From Pseudomonadota bacterium (lineage in GTDB: Bacteria > Desulfobacterota > Desulfobulbia > Desulfobulbales > JAGXFP01), in the NCBI GenBank assembly GCA_030673265.1, contig DAOVJK010000107.1:1-9064 (forward strand): a DNA stretch of 9,064 nucleotides, written 5' to 3'. Numbering within the stretch: position 1 is the first letter of the stretch; each line of letters starts with the position of its first letter. Made by a program: the position numbers and the translations under genes. Below the pieces are notes generated by a model. The model saw only the letters and a list, made by a program, of their open reading frames with translations. It was not told the DNA's origin and made no database searches. This document shows, one piece after another, positions 1 through 5,820 of the stretch.

Positions 1-37
1 CCCCAGTCTCTATTCTAAAAGTAACATTAAGAATTTG

Positions 38-146
38 AACGTCGAACATTGAACATCCAACATCGAATTTCAAATGTGTACTTTCGTCAATCAAATGAAG
101 CGAATCGGCTTCCTTATTCGATGTTCAACGTTGGACGTTCGATGTT
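38..146. repeat. Inverted repeat built of 7-bp units
   Basis: Two 30-base arms (38-67 and 117-146) are inverted copies of each other, matching at 23 of 30 positions. Each arm has an internal period of 7. On the plus strand from 38 and on the minus strand from 146 there are four successive heptads fitting AAC[A/G]T[C/T][C/G], and then a decaying fifth unit beginning AA. The 49-base centre contains a small hairpin (97-112, GAAGC/GCTTC around a 6-base loop). The element lies downstream of hemH, in the only gene-free stretch at the left edge. Heptad-periodic inverted repeats of this look occur as dispersed noncoding elements in some environmental bacterial genomes; that is recollection, not a search result. 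It could fold in RNA as an imperfect long hairpin. It has no U-run, so it is not a clear terminator for hemH. Confidence 0.75.
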
Positions 147-215
147 AATCTTTGAAAGAGATGCCACATCATATTGTTTTACGATGTTTGTTAGCCGGAA
201 ACCCTTAATTGCTTC

Positions 216-1199
216 TTAAAGCCAGCCCTTGTCGCGACAGGCGCCGAGCACCAGTTCCCGCAGGCCCCGGATAAAACCTTCCTGCAGGTTTAGAGATTCT
301 ACTCTTTCAAGCCTCATCCCCAATTCTTCGGCCAGCTGCCGATACTGGATATCGATCTCATAGAGGGTCTCAACATGATCGGAGACAAAACTGATCGGCA
401 TCATCAACAGATTCCGGCAGCCTTCTGCCGCGAGTTTCTTCATCATATCGGGGGTCGAAGGGGCCAGCCATTCAACCGGACCGCTGCGGCTTTGAAAACA
501 CAAGCAACCTTTAACGCCGGTCTCGACCTCAATGGCTTTGATGGTCCGCTCCATGTGCTCCAGGTAGGGATCACCCTCCTCGATAAATTTGACCGGCAGG
601 CTGTGCGCGCTGTAGACCAATTGCACCGGCTCAGCAGCGAATTGTTGCAGACCCTTGTTGATATTGGCGGCCAGACAGGAGATATAATCAGCTTGATCGG
701 GCCAGGAGTCGACCACGGCTATCTCAAAATCGGTCGGCGATCGTGCGGCCGCATCATTGAGATCGTCAACGGATGAACCGGTGGTGGCAATGGAATAATG
801 GGGGTACAAGGTCAGGGCCACCACCCGGCTGATCCCCGCCGCCGCCAGTTTCTTTAGGGTTTCATCACCATAGGGCGGCCAGTAGCGCATGGCCATATCA
901 ACCTGGAAATTACCGGAATCGGCCAGCATTTCCTCCAGCGCAGCGCCTTGCGCTATCGTGGTTTTAGCCAGGGGAGAGCCGCCGCCGATCAATTTGTAAG
1001 ACTCCATGCTGACCGGCGCCCGCTTTCTGGCAATCCGCCGGGCAATGAACTTCTGCATGAACCAGGGACCAAGCCGGATGATCTTGCGGTCCGAGAAGAG
1101 ATTGAACAAAAACGGCTCAACATTCTCAAGGTTTCCGCGACCACCGAGATTAAGGAGGACGACCCCGATTTTTTCCTGTTCTGTTAAATTATCGGCCAT
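216..1199 (-). CDS. hemH: Ferrochelatase HemH
   Basis: Ferrochelatase inserts Fe2+ into a porphyrin (protoporphyrin IX, or coproporphyrin III in some bacteria) at the end of haem synthesis, in the cytoplasm or at the inner face of the membrane. The 327-residue protein has the family blocks in order: GVVLLNLGG (12-20), GGGSPL (72-77), MRYWPPYG (104-111), LYPHYS (131-136), SAHSLP (197-202, metal-site His199), FQSRSGP (235-241) and FVSDHVETLYEID (271-283, catalytic-type Glu277). Length is normal and there is no C-terminal iron-sulfur extension. The frame is open 26 codons further upstream, but those overlap the HD gene and lack family similarity. The ATG giving MADNLTEQEK is 13 bp after the HD stop and places the first motif correctly. 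Its ribosome site is weak (TTTGGA), so coupling to the gene before it is likely. It is the last gene of the hemE-HD-hemH operon. Confidence 0.96.
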   Translation of the reverse strand: MADNLTEQEKIGVVLLNLGGRGNLENVEPFLFNLFSDRKIIRLGPWFMQKFIARRIARKRAPVSMESYKLIGGGSPLAKTTIAQGAALEEMLADSGNFQVDMAMRYWPPYGDETLKKLAAAGISRVVALTLYPHYSIATTGSSVDDLNDAAARSPTDFEIAVVDSWPDQADYISCLAANINKGLQQFAAEPVQLVYSAHSLPVKFIEEGDPYLEHMERTIKAIEVETGVKGCLCFQSRSGPVEWLAPSTPDMMKKLAAEGCRNLLMMPISFVSDHVETLYEIDIQYRQLAEELGMRLERVESLNLQEGFIRGLRELVLGACRDKGWL

Positions 1200-1212
1200 G
1201 ATATCCAAATAG

Positions 1213-1830
1213 TTACTCTGGGAAGACACTGCCCGCCTGCCCGGCAACCTCAGAGATTGCATCCAGATAAAGATCACAAGTGGCCGGGTCGACGTCGATC
1301 AACCCCCCGACCTCGGCAGGCTCGAAAGGCAGAATCGCAAAGAGTGCTTCCTCGATATCCCACCACTTCCGGCAGTTACTGCGGATGGCCGCCAGCCGAT
1401 CCGGGTCTTTATTGCCGTAACGCTCCAATATGTACTGATGCCGCGCCTCGAGGCTGACTACCCGGTCGTGGGTAACCCGCTTATCGGCATAAAAGACGAT
1501 CTCACTCTCGGTAAGCACCGGTAGGTGGTTGTCCCGTAGATGGACATGCTCGGCAACAATCCCTGCCAATTCAACAAAACCATGCTCCAGACAGATATCC
1601 CGGCCCAAGTCGGCATGGTCCCGATCGTTATCAAGGCAGGCGGTTTTACCGATGTCGTGGAGCAGGGCAGCGGTCACCACCAGGGGCATCGAAATACTAA
1701 GTCCAACCCGCCCGGCCTCTTTAGCCAGCAGGGTGGAGATTCGTGCGACAATAATCGAATGGTCCCTGATATTGTCCAGCATCCGGTAGCGGTCCATCAG
1801 CTGGAAACATGCCGCCACCGTTGGGACCAC
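1213..1830 (-). CDS. HD-domain phosphohydrolase in hem operon
   Basis: This is a predicted cytoplasmic metal-dependent phosphohydrolase of the HD superfamily, 205 residues. Metal-site candidates are His24, the His58-Asp59 doublet in ALLHDIGK (55-62), His72, His95 in IVAEHVHL, and Asp116 in FYADKRVTHD. About 65 residues after Asp116 form an acidic, mostly helical-looking tail that I do not recognise. There is no signal peptide or membrane segment. The start is a GTG whose G is the last base of the hemE TAG stop; GGGA lies 9 bases before it. An in-frame ATG at residue 12 is a weaker alternative. The gene sits between hemE and hemH with almost no spacing, so it should be co-transcribed and translationally coupled with them. 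HD proteins cleave nucleotides, cyclic dinucleotides or phosphate esters; the substrate cannot be read from the sequence, and no haem role is established. Confidence 0.9.
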   Translation of the reverse strand: MVPTVAACFQLMDRYRMLDNIRDHSIIVARISTLLAKEAGRVGLSISMPLVVTAALLHDIGKTACLDNDRDHADLGRDICLEHGFVELAGIVAEHVHLRDNHLPVLTESEIVFYADKRVTHDRVVSLEARHQYILERYGNKDPDRLAAIRSNCRKWWDIEEALFAILPFEPAEVGGLIDVDPATCDLYLDAISEVAGQAGSVFPE

Positions 1831-2867
1831 TAACGCATTTCCCGGCTGATGCTGTGAACCAGCTCTACGGCCAGCTTCGCCTGCTCCGGCGAGGTTTCCG
1901 GAATGATGCCATGCCCCAGATTAAAGATATGGCCCCGGGCATCTTTGCCCTGAATCAGCACATTTTTAACCCGCTCAGCCAATTTATCTTCGGGCAAGAA
2001 CAGGGCGATGGGGTCCATATTACCCTGGATCGACACCTTTTGACCGACCCGGCTCACCACTTCATCCAGGTTGATCCGCCAGTCGAAACCGAGGACATCG
2101 GAACCGCAGTTGATCGTCTGGTCGAGGAGGGTAGCACCATTATTGGCAAAATAGATCAGGGGGATATCAGTCACCTCTTTGAGGGCGGCGATGATCCTCT
2201 TGACGTAAGGAAAGGCAAACTCGGCATAATCGCGCGGAGCCAAAACCCCGGCCCAGGAATCAAAAACCTGCAGGGCCTGGGCCCCGGCGGCGATCTGACC
2301 TTTAAGATAAACGATGGTGCACTCGGTGATCTTGTCGAGCAGTTGCCCGTAAAGCGCCGGCGCCTCATACATCATTTTCTTGGTCTGGAAGTAATTCTTG
2401 GAAGAACCACCCTCAATCAGATAAGTGGCCAGGGTAAACGGCGCGCCGGAAAAACCGATCAGGGGCACCCGACCCTCAAGTTCCTTGCGCAGGATCCGGA
2501 TGGTATCCATGACATAGCCCAGATCATCTTCCGGATCGGGAATGCCCAGGGCATCAACCGCCGCCTGATCACGGATCGGCGAGGGGAAAACCGGGCCTCT
2601 CTTCTCCTGAAATTCCAATTGGGCGCCCATCTTTTCAAGGGGCACCAGAATATCAGAAAACAGAATGGCGGCATCAACCCCCAGAAAATCGATCGGTTGG
2701 ATGGTGACCTCGGCGGCCCGCTCCGGCGATTTGCACAGATCCAGAAAGCTCCCCTTGCTCCGAACCGTGTGGTACTGCGGCAGGTAACGACCGGCCTGAC
2801 GCATGATCCAGACCGGGGTAAAATCAGTTTTCTCGCCCTTACAGGCCTTAAGGAATTCAGTGTTCAT
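1830..2867 (-). CDS. hemE: Uroporphyrinogen decarboxylase HemE
   Basis: HemE removes four carboxyls from the acetate side chains of uroporphyrinogen III to give coproporphyrinogen III, a cytoplasmic, cofactor-free step. The 345-residue product is of normal length. Both family signatures are present: PVWIMRQAGRYLP (18-30, with substrate-binding Arg23 and Arg27) and GFSGAPFTLATYLIEGG (138-154, Tyr149). It also has FSDILVPLEKMG with catalytic-type Asp72, VFDSWAG (201-207), IQGNMDP (280-286) and FNLGHGI with His319. The ATG is preceded by GGAG about five bases upstream, and the start matches the family N-terminus. It is the first gene of the minus-strand operon with the HD gene and hemH; its TAG stop overlaps the GTG start of the HD gene by one base. 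Its presence means haem is made, at least in part, through coproporphyrinogen rather than only from siroheme. Confidence 0.98.
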   Translation of the reverse strand: MNTEFLKACKGEKTDFTPVWIMRQAGRYLPQYHTVRSKGSFLDLCKSPERAAEVTIQPIDFLGVDAAILFSDILVPLEKMGAQLEFQEKRGPVFPSPIRDQAAVDALGIPDPEDDLGYVMDTIRILRKELEGRVPLIGFSGAPFTLATYLIEGGSSKNYFQTKKMMYEAPALYGQLLDKITECTIVYLKGQIAAGAQALQVFDSWAGVLAPRDYAEFAFPYVKRIIAALKEVTDIPLIYFANNGATLLDQTINCGSDVLGFDWRINLDEVVSRVGQKVSIQGNMDPIALFLPEDKLAERVKNVLIQGKDARGHIFNLGHGIIPETSPEQAKLAVELVHSISREMR

Positions 2868-3068
2868 GGCATCTCCAATATCTTTTAAAGTTATCAGCTT
2901 TGATGATTCAACAAAAAATCTGCCGGACAGCTAAAGATGTATGGTCAAAAGCTATGCGAAGTCTGCGAAAACATCGATACGTAATAGCGCTACGCCCCCC
3001 CAGGAGATAAGCGAAGACTTCGTGAACCCTGGACTGCGACTCATGAGGTCGGTTTTCTTACTTGGCCA
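2868..3068. other. hemE-ahbD intergenic region with inverted repeat
   Basis: This 201-bp gap lies between two minus-strand genes. It holds an imperfect inverted repeat: 2957-2967 and 3012-3022 match at 10 of 11 bases as reverse complements. The right copy, CGAAGACTTCG, is itself nearly palindromic and is flanked by CCAGG (2999-3003) and CCTGG (3028-3032), which could close a larger stem. On the minus strand, a weak four-pair hairpin (about 2920-2930) is followed by six T (complement of 2913-2918), which may be a weak terminator for ahbD or an attenuator ahead of hemE. A poor promoter-like pair for hemE (TTGAAT, 17 bases, TTAAAA; 2883-2911) would leave almost no leader, so I do not call it. 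A 61-codon plus-strand frame here looks spurious. Confidence 0.45.
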
Positions 3069-4133
3069 TCAGCCTTTCATCATCTTGAAGGGCACATGGC
3101 TACAGAACGGCTCCTCTTCCATATAATCGCCGGTCACTGCATAGGCCCTGGCCCGACAACCACCACAAACCCCGACATATTCACAGGAACCGCAGCGGCC
3201 CTTATAACTCTTGAAATCCCGCAGATCCTGGAACAGCTCGGAATTTTCCCAGATATCCTTGAATGATTTCTCACGGATATTGCCGCCTGATTTAGGGAAA
3301 TAACTACAGGGCAGGACCTCGCCGTCAACATCGATCAGACAGATAATCTGCCCGGCCAGGCAGCCTTTGGAACCACCGGTGGAAAACTGCAGGGTCCGCC
3401 GTTTGAAATCGTCGCCCTGCTCCTTGGCCTGCTCGAGCACAACCCGGTAATAGCTGGGCGCGCAGGTAGGTCGGACCAGCAATTCATCCTCCTCCTTCTC
3501 CATCTCATAATGCCACTTGAGCAGGTCTTCGTAGTCTTCCTTGGAGATCAACTCGTTCATGATTTCCTCGCCACGGCCGGTGGGGACGATCATGAACATA
3601 TACCAGGCGGTGGCACCCACCTCTTTAGCAAGTTTATATAACTTGGGAATCTCCTCCTGATTACGCTTGGTGAAAGAGGAGTTAATCAGGAACTTGATAT
3701 CCCTGTCCCGAAAGAGCTTCATGGCGTTAAGGGTCCCGTCAAAGGCGCCCGGGGAATTACGGAAGTTGTCATGGATTGCTGCCGTGGAGCCATCCAGACT
3801 CAGGGAGACCATTTTAATATCGGCCTCCTTGATCTGATCGGCAATCTCCGGGGTGACCAAGGTGCCGTTGGTGGCCATACACATCCGCAAACCTTTGCTG
3901 TCACCGTATTTGGCAATATCAAAAATATCATCGCGCAGCAAGGGTTCGCCACCCGACAGCACGACGACCGGTGAGGCGTAGGAAGAGATGTCGTCAATAA
4001 CCCGCTTGGCTTCCTCGAAGGAAAAATCCGGATGGCCTTTGGCCTCCAGCTCCGAAGAAGACCGACAGTGAACGCATTTCAAGTTACAGCGTCTGGTGGT
4101 CTCCCAAGCTATCCATTTAGGTTCAAAATCCAT
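3069..4133 (-). CDS. ahbD: AhbD-type radical SAM haem b synthase
   Basis: AhbD enzymes use radical SAM chemistry to decarboxylate the two propionates of Fe-coproporphyrin III to vinyls, giving haem b, in the siroheme-dependent route of sulfate reducers and methanogens. The 354-residue protein has the SAM-cluster motif CNLKCVHC (16-23), the SAM-binding GGEP (61-64), and a cysteine-rich C-terminus for a second Fe-S site (Cys258, 265, 276, 314, 317, 323, 326, 344; also Cys224). The opening block IAWETTRRCNLKC, the stretch MIVPTGRG, and CGGCRARAYAVTGDY near the end resemble AhbD more than AhbC or NirJ, as I remember these families. The start has AGGAG about eight bases upstream. It has its own promoter and palindrome and lies 201 bp before hemE. 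AhbC or another SPASM-type enzyme remains possible. Confidence 0.75.
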   Translation of the reverse strand: MDFEPKWIAWETTRRCNLKCVHCRSSSELEAKGHPDFSFEEAKRVIDDISSYASPVVVLSGGEPLLRDDIFDIAKYGDSKGLRMCMATNGTLVTPEIADQIKEADIKMVSLSLDGSTAAIHDNFRNSPGAFDGTLNAMKLFRDRDIKFLINSSFTKRNQEEIPKLYKLAKEVGATAWYMFMIVPTGRGEEIMNELISKEDYEDLLKWHYEMEKEEDELLVRPTCAPSYYRVVLEQAKEQGDDFKRRTLQFSTGGSKGCLAGQIICLIDVDGEVLPCSYFPKSGGNIREKSFKDIWENSELFQDLRDFKSYKGRCGSCEYVGVCGGCRARAYAVTGDYMEEEPFCSHVPFKMMKG

Positions 4134-4172
4134 CCTGATTCTCCTGAAATAGGCTCATAATAAAAAATGTTA

Positions 4173-4192
4173 AATTGGCACTATAGCCAATT
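4173..4192. promoter_or_regulatory. Palindromic operator candidate at ahbD promoter
   Basis: This is a perfect inverted repeat, AATTGGC-N6-GCCAATT, with 7-bp arms. Its six-base centre is exactly the -10 hexamer (TATAGT on the minus strand) of the predicted ahbD promoter. A dimeric repressor bound here would block RNA polymerase. The size and symmetry fit a helix-turn-helix dimer site, but the half-site does not match the canonical Fur, FNR (TTGAT-N4-ATCAA) or CRP boxes, so the regulator is unknown. Confidence 0.5.
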
Positions 4193-4207
4193 ATTCCGAC
4201 ATGACAA
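4180..4207 (-). promoter_or_regulatory. Sigma70-like promoter of ahbD
   Basis: On the minus strand, TTGTCA (complement of 4202-4207) and TATAGT (complement of 4180-4185) are separated by 16 bases, each close to the sigma70 consensus. Transcription would begin near 4173, giving a leader of about 40 bases that contains the AGGAG ribosome site of ahbD. This suggests ahbD is transcribed separately from phoH, which ends at 4248. Confidence 0.55.
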
Positions 4208-4247
4208 AGACGAAAATCATCCAATAAAGAAAAAACGACAATTTATC

Positions 4248-5564
4248 TCAAAGGAACTCGGCCGCGGCCCCGGCCAGACTACTCCGCTCACTCTTACGCA
4301 GAGTGATGTGCCCATGCATCGGTTGGCCTTTCATCCTCTCCACCGCATAGGACAAGCCGTTACTGCTGGAATCCAGATAGGGATTGTCAATCTGCTCGGG
4401 ATCACCGGTCAAGACGACCTTGGTTCCTTGCCCAGCCCTGCTGACTATGGTCTTCACTTCATGGGGGGTCAGATTCTGGGCTTCATCAACTATCACATAC
4501 TGGTTGGGGATGGATCGGCCTCTTATATAGGTAAGGGCCTCCAGCTCAATGACATTATCGCGCAAAAGCCGATCAACCTTCTGTTTAACACTCTCTTCCT
4601 GTTTTTCACCCTGCTTGCGGCCAGGGGAAGCCATCAACAAGGTAAGGTTATCGAAGATAGGCTGCATCCAGTGCATAAGCTTGTCATCTTTATCGCCGGG
4701 CATAAAGCCCAGATCCTTACCCATCGGAATGATTGGTCTTGAGACCAGAATCCGCTCATAACGCTGAAAACGGATGGTGGTTTCCAGAGCCGCAGCCAGA
4801 GCCAGCAAGGTCTTACCGGTGCCGGCCTGACCGACCATCGTCACCAGCTCCACCTCCGGATCAAGCAGCAGTTCCAGAGCCATCCGCTGTTCCTTGTTGC
4901 GGGGCTTCAGGCCAAAAGCCTCATTATAATCCGAAATCAGAGGCACCAGCACCCCACCATTTGAAGAGCGGGCCAGAGCGGTGTGTTTTTCATCGTTCTC
5001 GTCGATCAGGAGAATAAATTCGTTGGGCGACGGTGAACAGTTGGCGACCTGCAGCCTTTTTTCGGCATAAAACTGGTCAATCTCGGCCCCAGTAACCTTC
5101 TGCTGGCAATTACCGGAAAAAAGTTCATCAAAATTAACCTTCTGCTTTTCAAAATCCATAACGCCAATCCCCAAGGCATCGGCCTTGAGCCGGGCGTTAA
5201 TATCCTTGGAGACAAAAACAACCTTCTTGCCCTGTTGGAGCAGAGTGTAGGCAACGCCCAAAATCCGGTTGTCAGCGACTCGCATATCCATGCCGTGGTC
5301 GGCCAGATCCCGCTCATGGTAGATCAGCAAAGTACCGCCATTATCCATCTCAACACCTTGACCGAGATTACCCTTAACCCGCAATTGATCCAGCTGTCTG
5401 ATTACGCGCCGGGCATTCCTGGCCAACTCGTTGTTGTGGGACTTAAAACGATCCAGCTCCTCTATAACCGACATGGGCAACACCACCACATTGTCGGTGA
5501 AAGAGCTAATCGAATCGGCATTATGGAGCAAAACGTTGGTATCGAGGACAAAATATTTCTGCAT
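4248..5564 (-). CDS. phoH: PIN domain-PhoH family ATPase
   Basis: This is a 438-residue fusion of an N-terminal PIN nuclease domain and a C-terminal PhoH ATPase, the architecture of PhoH2/YlaK proteins, for which ATP-dependent RNA unwinding and cleavage has been reported in mycobacteria. The PIN domain (about 1-140) has the expected acidic residues: Asp8 in VLDTNVLLHNAD, Glu35 in SVIEELDRF, Asp98 in RVADNR and Asp121 in VSKDINAR. The ATPase has Walker A GQAGTGKT (245-252), Walker B VIVDEAQN (357-364) and TGDPEQID (387-394). A charged, Gln/Lys-rich insert (about 314-330) lies between them. There is no signal peptide or membrane segment. The start has GAGGG nine bases before ATG. The gene is divergent from nadE and upstream of ahbD, but nothing ties it to haem. 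The exact RNA target is unknown. Confidence 0.93.
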   Translation of the reverse strand: MQKYFVLDTNVLLHNADSISSFTDNVVVLPMSVIEELDRFKSHNNELARNARRVIRQLDQLRVKGNLGQGVEMDNGGTLLIYHERDLADHGMDMRVADNRILGVAYTLLQQGKKVVFVSKDINARLKADALGIGVMDFEKQKVNFDELFSGNCQQKVTGAEIDQFYAEKRLQVANCSPSPNEFILLIDENDEKHTALARSSNGGVLVPLISDYNEAFGLKPRNKEQRMALELLLDPEVELVTMVGQAGTGKTLLALAAALETTIRFQRYERILVSRPIIPMGKDLGFMPGDKDDKLMHWMQPIFDNLTLLMASPGRKQGEKQEESVKQKVDRLLRDNVIELEALTYIRGRSIPNQYVIVDEAQNLTPHEVKTIVSRAGQGTKVVLTGDPEQIDNPYLDSSSNGLSYAVERMKGQPMHGHITLRKSERSSLAGAAAEFL

Positions 5565-5644
5565 TAATTATTTCCCTCTGTTGACTTGGAATAAGGATCA
5601 GATGATTCCGGCTCTCTTCTCATAAAATGACGTTAATCATGAAA

Positions 5645-5674
5645 TTAGTAAGAGATACCTCTTCAGGCAAGCAA
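5645..5674 (-). promoter_or_regulatory. Possible phoH promoter
   Basis: On the minus strand, TTGCTT (complement of 5669-5674) and TACTAA (complement of 5645-5650) are 18 bases apart, about 80 bp before the phoH start. A short inverted repeat AAGAG-N4-CTCTT (5650-5663) falls in the spacer. Both boxes are moderate matches, so this is only a candidate. The rest of the 256-bp divergent region (5565-5820) shows no RNA gene or strong terminator. Confidence 0.25.
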
Positions 5675-5781
5675 AAACGTTATATCAGCCCAAACACCTG
5701 GCATTGTTCTGGACTAATATTCTGGATTTATGATGTCGATCTGCCTTGCAACCGGGCAAAAATTGTCCGCCTCCTCATTTT

Positions 5782-5812
5782 TTGCTCATTTTTTTGGCGA
5801 CTATGCTATAAA
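5782..5812 (+). promoter_or_regulatory. Possible nadE promoter very close to the start codon
   Basis: TTGCTC (5782-5787) and TATAAA (5807-5812) are 19 bases apart; an overlapping TATGCT (5802-5807) is an alternative -10 box. The nadE ATG is only eight bases after TATAAA, and no purine-rich ribosome site precedes it. If this -10 is used, the mRNA would be leaderless or nearly so. The spacing is longer than optimal. Confidence 0.3.
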
Positions 5813-5820
5813 CTGTCTCC

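Noticed and set aside
1809..2888. Plus-strand open frame of 359 codons opposite hemE
   Set aside because: It is a shadow of hemE. The opposite strand encodes a full-length HemE with all signatures, and this frame has no recognisable domain.
2900..2911. FNR-like TTGA/TCAA pair upstream of hemE
   Set aside because: The spacing and inner bases do not fit TTGAT-N4-ATCAA, so an FNR box is not supported.
2941..3126. Plus-strand 61-codon frame between hemE and ahbD
   Set aside because: It runs through the inverted repeat and into the 3' end of ahbD on the other strand. It has no ribosome site and no family resemblance.
3069..4133. AhbC or NirJ as the identity of the radical SAM protein
   Set aside because: The N-terminal block and the CGGCRARAY tail resemble AhbD more closely. 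This rests on recollection of the families, so it is kept as an alternative and not excluded.
4288..4306. Perfect 7-bp hairpin with 5-base loop
   Set aside because: It lies inside the C-terminal coding part of phoH and has no T-run, so a terminator is not supported.
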